Of a DNA stretch of 7,668 nt, positions 1 to 6,043 are shown piece by piece (positions within the stretch are counted from its first letter, which is position 1; each line of letters opens with the position of its first letter). The stretch spans positions 1 to 7,668 of the forward strand of contig CALQPL010000041.1 of the NCBI GenBank assembly GCA_943332445.1, given 5' to 3'. Source of the stretch: Bifidobacterium breve. Its GTDB lineage: Bacteria > Actinomycetota > Actinomycetes > UBA12327. Under the pieces are notes generated by a model. That model saw nothing but the letters and a program-made list of their open reading frames with translations. It was not told where the DNA came from and ran no database searches. The position numbers and the translations under genes were made by a program.

Positions 1-15
1 AGAAAAGGAATCCCT

Positions 16-843
16 ATGACGGAACGCTGGGCGCAAAAGCTCAACGTTGACAAGTTGGAGCAGATCAAGGCTCGCCTTGGCATGACCGAACTTCACAGCG
101 AAGACGGCGGCCCCTTCCGGACCATCACCAACGCCGACGGATCCAAGGACTTGGGTCTCACCCGAGTCCTGGTCGGCGATGGTGTCGTCAAGAAGGTCGT
201 CTATCACGCAATCACCAACGAGGTTCACCCCCCGGGAGCTCCTGCCCCCTTCCTGCTTGACAGTCACATGGTCTTTGCGTTCACGGACAAGGACTCTCCT
301 ATTCCGCACTGGACCTTTGACTCCGTCTACAGCGAACCCTTCTACGCCATGCACCTTGACTTGTTGCCTCGCGTGGACTTGGGCTCACACCGTCCCTACA
401 TGGACTATGTGTTTGGCCACCTCAATGACACCTTTGCGGCAGGCAAGGCGCACCCTGGCTTGTCTGAAGCTCAACTCACACCGCGTCAGCGTTCCATCAT
501 GTCGCAGTGGATGTTGGCCTACCGCGTGCACGCCGACAACTACCCATCAATGGACGTCAACGTTCAGGCCTACCTCGAATGGTGGTTTGAATTGGTGGAA
601 AACGGTTTGCCCCAAGAGATCTTGGATTCGATCAAGGACACGGACTTCGCTGCACGCGATGCTGCGAACCGCGCCTTGATCTTCAACCGTGAAGTAGACC
701 CGGTCTGGGACCTCATCGGTCCCATGGTTGGCGCGCGTCAGTCTGAACTCTTGCGTGCCCAACTAGAAACGAACGAAGTGGTTGAGGACGTTGACCCCAA
801 CTTCACCCTTCCACCTCGCTCTGGCCCACCACAGGGTCACTAA
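16..843 (+). CDS. RCCR-like protein, ferredoxin-dependent bilin reductase superfamily (putative)
   Basis: A 275-residue soluble protein with no signal peptide or membrane segment. Its centre resembles plant red chlorophyll catabolite reductase (RCCR), which uses reduced ferredoxin to reduce an open-chain tetrapyrrole without a cofactor of its own. From memory, plant RCCR has a PHFIMEF segment followed closely by LDLLPRKDL. Here PHWTFDS (residues 97-103) is followed by LDLLPRVDL (114-122). Asp102 falls where plant RCCR has a functionally important Glu. His71 and His84 lie just before, and the C-terminal half is helical with a Trp-rich stretch (187-193). The proline-rich tail after residue 261 is probably disordered. 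The start is supported by AAGGA at 5-9, six nt before the ATG. Any upstream partner is outside the window. No ferredoxin gene is visible. The family call rests on remembered motifs, so substrate and activity are unknown; it could be a bilin reductase relative acting on another pyrrolic compound. Confidence 0.55.
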   Translation: MTERWAQKLNVDKLEQIKARLGMTELHSEDGGPFRTITNADGSKDLGLTRVLVGDGVVKKVVYHAITNEVHPPGAPAPFLLDSHMVFAFTDKDSPIPHWTFDSVYSEPFYAMHLDLLPRVDLGSHRPYMDYVFGHLNDTFAAGKAHPGLSEAQLTPRQRSIMSQWMLAYRVHADNYPSMDVNVQAYLEWWFELVENGLPQEILDSIKDTDFAARDAANRALIFNREVDPVWDLIGPMVGARQSELLRAQLETNEVVEDVDPNFTLPPRSGPPQGH

Positions 844-853
844 CTAGACCAAG

Positions 854-891
854 AATTCAGGGCACTTACCGTGAGGTAGGTGCCCTGAATT
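854..891. terminator. Bidirectional hairpin terminator between convergent genes
   Basis: A 17-bp stem runs from 854-870 to 875-891 with a single T-G wobble. The loop is GTGA, which would be a GNRA tetraloop in plus-strand RNA. The stem begins AATT and ends AATT, so each direction gets a short T run at the 3' side (ATTGTTT on the plus strand), but there is no strong U tract. It lies 10 nt after the stop of the RCCR-like gene and 30 nt beyond the stop of the HMG-CoA-lyase-family gene on the other strand, as expected for a shared terminator. Confidence 0.8.
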
Positions 892-916
892 GTTTAACCA
901 AGATGTTTAACCAAGA
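891..916. repeat. Perfect 13-bp tandem duplication
   Basis: The unit TGTTTAACCAAGA occurs twice, head to tail (891-903 and 904-916), between the terminator hairpin and the stop codon of the minus-strand HMG-CoA-lyase-family gene. It is noncoding. It looks like a recent slippage duplication; two copies are too few to call it a functional iteron. Confidence 0.85.
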
Positions 917-921
917 TTGAT

Positions 922-1830
922 TTAGACAAGTAACTCCGCGGGGGGAAATACGCCGGCTTTGCTGACCAGTGATGGCGTCTTTCGGTCGAGGATTTGGGCA
1001 AACCACTCGCTGGCTTCCAGTAGCTTGTCGAGATCCAGGCCGGTCTCAATTCCACTGCGGTGCAAGGCGTACACCAAGTCCTCCGTCGCGATATTGCCTG
1101 TGGCCTTAGGCGCGAACGGACAGCCACCAATGCCGGCCAAGCTGGCATCGAGGATAAATACTCCGGCTTCAACAGCGGCTAGCGCGTTGGCATAACCGGT
1201 ATTTCGGGTGTTGTGGAAGTGCGCCCGTAACGGAATGTCTCCAGAGACCGCTTTGACTGCTTCGAAGCGTCGCTTCACATCGGCGGGTACCGCGACTCCA
1301 ATGGTGTCTGCCAAGGCGATTTCCGCAACGCCGTACTCTGCAGCTTTTTCGGCCAGCATCACTGTCCGGTCAATGGAAACTTCACCTTCAAAAGGGCATC
1401 CAAAACTGGCGGCCAAGGTCACGGTCGCTTTGATTCCGGCTTCTCTGGCTAGTGGGATGACCTCCTCCAAGACGGCCAACGTCCCCAGCGAATCCATCCG
1501 CTGATTGCGCTGACTGAAGGTATCGGTGCTCACTACGACGACGTTGACTTCTTTGACATTGGTCGTGGCTGCTCGGTGAAAGCCTCGGGTGTTCAGTACC
1601 AAACCAATGCTTGAGAATCCATCGATCACTCCAAGGCCCTCCAGCACGCCTTCGGCATCGGCCATCTGGGGCACGGCCTTGGGGTTGGCGAAAGACGCTA
1701 CTTCAGCGCGATCAATTCCGGCGTCAACAGTGCGCTTAATGAGCTCGACCTTTTGCTCGGTGGTCAAGAACGCAGGGTCATTTTGGAGCCCGTCACGGGC
1801 AGATACTTCAACCACTTGGACGCGAGTCAT
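922..1830 (-). CDS. HMG-CoA lyase family protein (DRE-TIM metallolyase)
   Basis: A 302-residue TIM-barrel lyase of the size usual for bacterial 3-hydroxy-3-methylglutaryl-CoA lyase. That enzyme cleaves HMG-CoA to acetoacetate and acetyl-CoA at the end of leucine and isoprenoid breakdown. The catalytic set is complete: SARDGLQN with Arg12 and Asp13, the metal-binding HFH pair His204/His206, the loop cysteine in GGCPFAPKATGN (Cys237) and the ligand Asn246. PKAVPQMAD (50-58) and FGCPFEGEV (143-151) are also typical. The segment VVVVSTDTFSQRNQ (97-110) differs from my recollection of the human enzyme's FGAASE region, so the acyl-CoA substrate may be a different branched 3-hydroxyacyl-CoA. The ATG has GAGG (1835-1838) four nt upstream. 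The gene is a lone minus-strand unit, divergent from the amidohydrolase, which suggests shared control. Family is certain; exact substrate is open. Confidence 0.88.
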   Translation of the reverse strand: MTRVQVVEVSARDGLQNDPAFLTTEQKVELIKRTVDAGIDRAEVASFANPKAVPQMADAEGVLEGLGVIDGFSSIGLVLNTRGFHRAATTNVKEVNVVVVSTDTFSQRNQRMDSLGTLAVLEEVIPLAREAGIKATVTLAASFGCPFEGEVSIDRTVMLAEKAAEYGVAEIALADTIGVAVPADVKRRFEAVKAVSGDIPLRAHFHNTRNTGYANALAAVEAGVFILDASLAGIGGCPFAPKATGNIATEDLVYALHRSGIETGLDLDKLLEASEWFAQILDRKTPSLVSKAGVFPPAELLV

Positions 1831-1939
1831 AAATCCTCATCTTCTCGGGCCACTTGCTTCACCTTCATGAGTGGCCATCCACTAGATTTCAACCCTACCC
1901 CGACCACCATTATTCCGTGGTCGGCCCGAGAGGAGCCTC
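1831..1939. promoter_or_regulatory. Divergent control region with two inverted repeats
   Basis: This 109-bp gap must carry the start signals of both divergent genes. One inverted repeat is AGTGG-CCAT-CCACT (1870-1883). The other is CCGACCAC (1900-1907) with GTGGTCGG (1917-1924) across a 9-nt spacer. On the minus strand TTGAAA (1887-1892) and CATGAA (1864-1869) are spaced by 17 nt and flank the first repeat, which would put an operator between -35 and -10; the -10 match is poor. The second repeat lies just before the plus-strand ribosome site and could be an operator or a leader hairpin. The promoter boxes are guesses; the repeats are directly seen. Confidence 0.45.
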
Positions 1940-2581
1940 ATGAGCGCCAAGCCCCTCGACAGCGATGTCCAGGCCAACTACGTCGGAGCCTTTGATGGAT
2001 CGCTGACGTTTGGAGAGCACCCGATCTTGCTCATGGTGGATGTTTGCACCGCGTACATCGATCCGGAATCACCCCTGTATGCCGGTGTTGAATCATCTGC
2101 TGAATCCATGAAGCGCCTCGTGGTAGCCGCTCGTGCCGCTGGCGTTCCTGTTGTCTGGACTCGCGTGGAGTACGAACCCGGTGGGGCTAACGGTGGTTAC
2201 TTTTACAAGAAGGTTCCTGCTCTTCGCATGTTTGACAAAGGTTCGCCCTTTGGCGAGTGGGTTGAAGGCCTGGAACCTGAGGGAGACGAACTCGTCGTTA
2301 CCAAGCAGTACCCGTCCGCCTTCATCGGTACTGACCTTGCCGACACCCTGCACGCTCAAGGCGTCGACACCGTGCTCATCACGGGGTGGTCGACCTCAGG
2401 ATGTGTACGCGCAACCGGTGTCGACACGGTTTCCTATGGATTCATCCCGATCATCGTGCGAGAAGCAGTCGGCGATCGCCACCCAGGGCCACACGAAGCC
2501 AACCTCTTTGACCTGCAAGCCAAGTACGCCGAAGTTGTATCCGAAGAACAAGCCCTCGATTACATCAAGGACCGGAGCTAA
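1940..2581 (+). CDS. Isochorismatase-family amidohydrolase, N-carbamoylsarcosine/maleamate amidase-like
   Basis: A 213-residue cysteine hydrolase with the complete isochorismatase-family triad: Asp34 (LMVDVCTAY), Lys122 (VVTKQYPSAF) and nucleophile Cys155 in STSGCVRATGVD (151-162). The residues after the nucleophile and the DR-HPGPHEANLFDLQAKYAEVV region (179-200) match the branch that holds N-carbamoylsarcosine amidase and maleamate amidohydrolase (NicF) rather than true isochorismatases or nicotinamidases. It should release ammonia from a small amide such as a maleamate or carbamoyl compound in the cytosol. GAGGAG at 1930-1935, four nt before the ATG, supports the start. It is followed after 3 nt by the Dabb gene, whose ribosome site lies inside its last codons. 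A maleate-isomerase relative encoded 2.7 kb away favours a maleamate-type substrate, but that is inference. Confidence 0.88.
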   Translation: MSAKPLDSDVQANYVGAFDGSLTFGEHPILLMVDVCTAYIDPESPLYAGVESSAESMKRLVVAARAAGVPVVWTRVEYEPGGANGGYFYKKVPALRMFDKGSPFGEWVEGLEPEGDELVVTKQYPSAFIGTDLADTLHAQGVDTVLITGWSTSGCVRATGVDTVSYGFIPIIVREAVGDRHPGPHEANLFDLQAKYAEVVSEEQALDYIKDRS

Positions 2582-2587
2582 ACGTTG
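2574..2587 (+). promoter_or_regulatory. Ribosome binding site and TTG start of the Dabb gene
   Basis: GGAG (2574-2577) lies within the last codons of the amidohydrolase, and a TTG start (2585-2587) follows after 7 nt. No ATG or GTG in frame gives a full-length domain. The stop codon of the upstream gene (2579-2581) lies between site and start, so translation is probably coupled. Confidence 0.75.
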
Positions 2588-2866
2588 ATTACTCACATTG
2601 TGTTGATGAAGTTTGCTGATTCAGCCAACCGCGACGAGGCTAAGACGCGCTTGGAGACGTTAGGCACACAAATCCCCGAGATTAAGACCTTGCACGTCGG
2701 TCTGGACGTTGTCGGTTCGGAAGTTTCCTACGACCTCGCCCTGACCACCACACACGATTCGGTCGAGGACCTCAAGGCCTACCAAGCCAACCCAGACCAC
2801 GTGGAATTTGGTGGTTGGTTGCGACCACTGCTGACCAGCCGCGTTGTCGTTGACTACGACAACTAA
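2585..2866 (+). CDS. Dabb (stress-responsive A/B barrel) domain protein
   Basis: A 93-residue protein that is a single Dabb domain, a dimeric ferredoxin-like alpha+beta barrel. The opening HIVLMKF (residues 4-10) and the later YQANPDHVEF (70-79), resembling the usual Y-x-x-x-P-x-H, are the family hallmarks, and the spacing from strand to helix to strand fits. Members range from stress proteins of unknown role to small enzymes (olivetolic acid cyclase) and are common as accessory genes in catabolic operons, where they may handle a reactive intermediate. The TTG start is the only one that keeps the first beta strand. It is cotranscribed with the amidohydrolase, so a role in the same step or on its product is likely but unproven. 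Its stop overlaps the stop of the opposing aldehyde dehydrogenase gene. Confidence 0.85.
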   Translation: MITHIVLMKFADSANRDEAKTRLETLGTQIPEIKTLHVGLDVVGSEVSYDLALTTTHDSVEDLKAYQANPDHVEFGGWLRPLLTSRVVVDYDN

Positions 2867-4365
2867 CCGTTATCGATCAAATCGTCCAGCACGTTGGCGA
2901 TGCGCTTAACAACATCCGCAGTTCCTGGATACGCATTAGCTGATCCTCCCGATCCGCCGGGACGGTAGGCAGCCGGAGCATGGATTGACACATTCTGGGT
3001 GTAATCAAGTAAGCCTTCATCGCCATACTCGCGGCCAAATCCGGACTTCTTCACACCACCAAACGGTGCACGCGGAGTCATTCCGGTCCGATTATGGGTA
3101 TTGATGAACACAAATCCAGCTTCGATGCGCTGTGCAACCTCGAAAGCCTGCTGTTCATCCGCACTCCACACTGACGCCGCCAGTCCAAGTTCGGTTGCAT
3201 TCGCTCGAGCAATGACTTCATGGACACTGTCATAGGGCTGGATCGGAACGAGCGGACCAAACTGCTCCTCGCACACCAGCTGTGCATCATCGGGGAGATT
3301 GAGCACGATGCGGGGACGCACAAAGTAGCCATTGGCAACGACTTCTTCATCGACCACGGTGCCCACTTCGATGACCTCACCTCCGGCCGCAACGGAATCC
3401 TTGACCAACGTCTCTAAGCGTTCTTGTGCTGCTCGCGAAACCACAGGACCGACAGTCACGCCATCAGTCATCGGGTCGCCAACGATGACGGAGCGCTCGC
3501 ACGCCGCCACAAATCCTGCAATGAACTCGTGATAGCGCGATCGTGGAACATAAATGCGCTTACTTGCCATGCAGACCTGTCCACCCATCATGAACGTGGC
3601 AAGTGCAATGCGATCCATCGCGGATTCATCCAACACCGCGTCCTCAAGGAAGATCGCTGCGTCATTTCCGCCCAGTTCCATGACTGTTGGGGTGATCATT
3701 TGAGCCGCAGCAACGCCGATATGGCGAGCCACCACATCACCACCAGTAAAGGCCACCTTGCGGACCAAAGGATGGGTCACGAGGGCTTCGCCAGCTTCAG
3801 GCCCACCGTGGACCACTTGGATCAAACCATCCGGTAAGCCACTCGAAATGACATTGAGAAGTTTGGTGACGGCCAGCGGCGCCTGCGGTGAAGGCTTCAC
3901 GATGATCGAGTTGCCAGCGACCAAGGCTGGCCCCACCTTCAGCATGGACAAAACAATGGGTGCATTCCAAGGCGTGATGGCCAATACGACACCAAACGGA
4001 ACTCTGGTGCGCACAAGTTTGCCCGCGTCATCGTCGATGTAATGCGTTTCCAATACCTTCTTCGCCTGATCAATGTTGAAACGCATGAGCGAGACTGAAT
4101 ACATCGCTTCGCCGCGTGAGTCAGGAAGGGGCTTGCCGACTTCCTGCGTTAGTAGGAGAGCAACTTCATCAAAAATTTCAGGAGTAACCAGGTCGGCCGC
4201 GGCCGTCAATGCTGCGCAGCGATCCTCTAGGGATAGCGCTGACCAGGTTTCGAACCCTTGATGCGAGCGCTGAACAACCGCATCAATATCCGTGACGGCT
4301 GTCTCGATCACCTCGCCAACCACTTGATCAGGGAAGGTCGGGTTTTCGCGACGAATGACGATCAC
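2863..4365 (-). CDS. NAD(P)-dependent aldehyde dehydrogenase with C-terminal extension
   Basis: A 500-residue aldehyde dehydrogenase that oxidises an aldehyde to its acid in the cytosol. All key residues are present: Asn134 (TPWNAP), Lys157 for cofactor binding (KPSPQAP), general base Glu230 (MELGGN), nucleophile Cys265 (GGQVCMASKR) and Glu367 (EEQFGP). PFGGVKKSGFGREYG (434-448) closes the usual domain. The style resembles vanillin/salicylaldehyde/succinate-semialdehyde dehydrogenases, but the substrate cannot be read. The glycine-turn motif is FTGGDVVAR rather than FTGSTxxG. Beyond residue 463 there is an unusual tail of about 35 residues, a Gly/Ser-rich linker and a predicted helix. The start is GTG, with GAGG (4373-4376) seven nt upstream. 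It is the last gene of the minus-strand operon, 29 nt after the lyase, and its stop overlaps the Dabb stop. Confidence 0.92.
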   Translation of the reverse strand: MIVIRRENPTFPDQVVGEVIETAVTDIDAVVQRSHQGFETWSALSLEDRCAALTAAADLVTPEIFDEVALLLTQEVGKPLPDSRGEAMYSVSLMRFNIDQAKKVLETHYIDDDAGKLVRTRVPFGVVLAITPWNAPIVLSMLKVGPALVAGNSIIVKPSPQAPLAVTKLLNVISSGLPDGLIQVVHGGPEAGEALVTHPLVRKVAFTGGDVVARHIGVAAAQMITPTVMELGGNDAAIFLEDAVLDESAMDRIALATFMMGGQVCMASKRIYVPRSRYHEFIAGFVAACERSVIVGDPMTDGVTVGPVVSRAAQERLETLVKDSVAAGGEVIEVGTVVDEEVVANGYFVRPRIVLNLPDDAQLVCEEQFGPLVPIQPYDSVHEVIARANATELGLAASVWSADEQQAFEVAQRIEAGFVFINTHNRTGMTPRAPFGGVKKSGFGREYGDEGLLDYTQNVSIHAPAAYRPGGSGGSANAYPGTADVVKRIANVLDDLIDNG

Positions 4366-4372
4366 GGTATGT

Positions 4373-4376
4373 CCTC
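4373..4376 (-). promoter_or_regulatory. Ribosome binding site deciding the GTG start of the aldehyde dehydrogenase
   Basis: GAGG seven nt before the GTG at 4365. With no competing upstream ATG after the lyase stop at 4395, this site fixes the start and the N-terminus MIVIRRENPT. Confidence 0.65.
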
Positions 4377-4394
4377 AATCCTTCCAATCAGCGG

Positions 4395-5252
4395 TTAGGA
4401 ATAACGCTCTTCAAGCGATAACAACTCCGGCTGACCCAACAACGTGGTCAGCTCGTCCCAACTGAGTTTATCTACTGCCTGGGCACTACCGTCAGTGGCA
4501 ATTGCTTGATACAAACCCGTCAGCGCCTTGGCAGCAGCTAGCAACGGGGCAACGGGGTAGAGGGCAACTTTGACCCCAAATTCAGCCAATTGGGCCGGTG
4601 TCAGGGGCTTGAGATGAGGATCTGCCTCGGAGACATTGACCATCAACTCAGCATCAGGCAAGGCGGCATGGACAACGGCCAGTCGCTCTGCATCGGTGAC
4701 GCCTTCAATGAAGACCAAGTCGGCACCGGCGGCGGCAAACTCTCCAGCTCGCTCAATCGCAGCATCAAGACCCAACACGCTCATCGCATCAGTGCGAGCG
4801 ATGATGACGAGCCCGGTGTCTGCCTCAACAACCGCCCGAACTTTTTGTACCGCTTCGGCTTGGTCAATGACTTCCTTGCCCGCCATGTGACCGCAACGCT
4901 TGGGATTGATCTGGTCTTCCAGGTGAAGCCCAGCGATCCCGATGTGTGCATACTGCTCGACGGTGCGACGTGCATGAAGAGCGTTGCCATAACCGGTGTC
5001 TGCATCGGCGATCAGTGGCAGATCGATGACCGACGTAATGCGCTGCGCAGCTTCGGCAATCTGTGATCCGTGGATGTAGCCAAGGTCTGGGAGACCAAGC
5101 GTCACGGCCGAGGCGATTGCACCAGAGAAGTGGGCAACAGAAAAGCCAGCACGAGCCAACAGGAGCGCCGACACTGCGTCATAGCACCCTGGGGCTTGTA
5201 CGCACCCTGGCTCAGCTAACACCGTGCGCAGCCGATCGGACGACACCGTCAT
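4395..5252 (-). CDS. Isocitrate lyase/PEP mutase-family C-C lyase (2-methylisocitrate or dimethylmalate lyase-like)
   Basis: A 285-residue alpha/beta-barrel enzyme, the usual length for the short members of the family. It carries the Mg-binding DADTGYGN (Asp83, Asp85), LEDQ (Glu112, Asp113), the catalytic lyase signature KRCGH (118-122, Cys120), ARTDA (152-156) and Glu183. The CGH cysteine marks a C-C lyase rather than a PEP mutase or phosphonate enzyme. Known activities of such proteins are cleavage of 2-methylisocitrate to pyruvate and succinate and of 2,3-dimethylmalate to pyruvate and propionate; oxaloacetate decarboxylases are relatives. No methylcitrate synthase or dehydratase gene is adjacent, which argues against the standard propionate cycle. 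The ATG follows directly on the upstream stop (TAGATG) with GAGGGAG (5259-5265) six nt before it, so translation is coupled to the isomerase-like gene. The likely product is pyruvate plus an acid. Confidence 0.85.
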   Translation of the reverse strand: MTVSSDRLRTVLAEPGCVQAPGCYDAVSALLLARAGFSVAHFSGAIASAVTLGLPDLGYIHGSQIAEAAQRITSVIDLPLIADADTGYGNALHARRTVEQYAHIGIAGLHLEDQINPKRCGHMAGKEVIDQAEAVQKVRAVVEADTGLVIIARTDAMSVLGLDAAIERAGEFAAAGADLVFIEGVTDAERLAVVHAALPDAELMVNVSEADPHLKPLTPAQLAEFGVKVALYPVAPLLAAAKALTGLYQAIATDGSAQAVDKLSWDELTTLLGQPELLSLEERYS

Positions 5253-5996
5253 CTACAACTCCCTCATCAGGCGGCTACAACCTTCAATTCGATCATTGAC
5301 ACCCATTGCCCGCAGCATGTGCCACAGCACGGCGATATTAATCGGAATGACCGGCTTCCCAAGGTAGCCCTCAAGGCCCTCGGCCTGCTTCACAAACGAC
5401 AGGTTGGTGCCGACTTGAACGATGGCCTCAACGTCTGGACCATCGATCTGCTTGATGGTTCGACCAATCTCCTCTGGGGTGACCTCAGCAATAGCTGTGG
5501 CCGTCTGACAACGAAGCCCCGTCACGCTGACCACATCAAAGCCCGCTTCGGTGTAAAAGGTCGAGACCTGCTTGTCGGCGACCGGCTGGTACGGCGAGAA
5601 GACGGCGATTCGCTTGACGCCAAAAGCATTGAGTGCGGCCGCCGTGGATGTGGACCCTGTGCTTACCGGAAGCCCCGACAGCTCCTCAATCTTTTTTGTG
5701 AACCGCTTGCTGCCTTCAAGCCCACCCCAGAAAGTTCCTGCCGACATCCCCATCATCATGTAGTCAGGCTTGCAGGTCAGTACCCGTTCAACCGCATCCT
5801 CAATGGTGGTCTCCAGTTGCTCGATGAGCCCTTCGAATTCCTCGTCATTGGACAGATTTGGGTTCGTGATGTGCATGCGACCAGCGTGAAAGGTCATCCC
5901 CACTGGGCGCCACTCGGCGAGATCGTGTTCCACCACAGTGTTAGTGGAGGGAACAATGACCGCGACCTTTGACCGCCAACCAGTTTGATCGGGCAT
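5253..5996 (-). CDS. Maleate isomerase/arylmalonate decarboxylase-family protein lacking both canonical cysteines
   Basis: A 247-residue two-domain protein of the Asp/Glu-racemase superfamily. PSTNTVVE (16-23) and the loop MGMSAGTFWGG (82-92) match the maleate isomerase/arylmalonate decarboxylase branch. Maleate isomerase uses two cysteines and arylmalonate decarboxylase one. Here the first loop has MGMS, like the decarboxylase MGTS, and the second loop reads QVGTNLSF (194-201), with Val195 where a Cys would be expected. Cys75, Cys163 and Cys240 lie outside these motifs. The protein has kept a tidy anion-binding pocket (Ser/Thr/Asn rich), so it is unlikely to be dead; it may isomerise or decarboxylate a substituted dicarboxylate by another mechanism. 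GGAAGGA (6003-6009) precedes the ATG. It is 47 nt after the CoA-transferase and immediately before the lyase. Confidence 0.8.
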   Translation of the reverse strand: MPDQTGWRSKVAVIVPSTNTVVEHDLAEWRPVGMTFHAGRMHITNPNLSNDEEFEGLIEQLETTIEDAVERVLTCKPDYMMMGMSAGTFWGGLEGSKRFTKKIEELSGLPVSTGSTSTAAALNAFGVKRIAVFSPYQPVADKQVSTFYTEAGFDVVSVTGLRCQTATAIAEVTPEEIGRTIKQIDGPDVEAIVQVGTNLSFVKQAEGLEGYLGKPVIPINIAVLWHMLRAMGVNDRIEGCSRLMREL

Positions 5997-6043
5997 TGCT
6001 CGTCCTTCCGAGTAAACAGCGAACCCGCGTTACGCAAAGACCA

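Noticed and set aside
179..679. 166-residue frame inside the RCCR-like gene
   Set aside because: Shifted frame of the real gene with Thr/Arg/Trp-rich nonsense composition.
2133..2588. 151-residue frame inside the amidohydrolase gene
   Set aside because: Overlaps the amidohydrolase in another frame; Ser/Thr/Pro-rich, low-complexity translation typical of a shifted frame.
4590..5066. 158-residue open frame antisense to the lyase
   Set aside because: Mirror frame of a conserved enzyme; composition reflects codon bias of the opposite strand.
5319..5972. 217-residue open frame antisense to the isomerase-like gene
   Set aside because: It lies wholly opposite a gene with clear family motifs; its translation shows no domain pattern and it has no convincing start context.
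5997..6043. Possible terminator or promoter between the CoA-transferase and isomerase-like genes
   Set aside because: Only a 3-bp GCG/CGC hairpin and no T run; the gap is short and fits an operon spacer.
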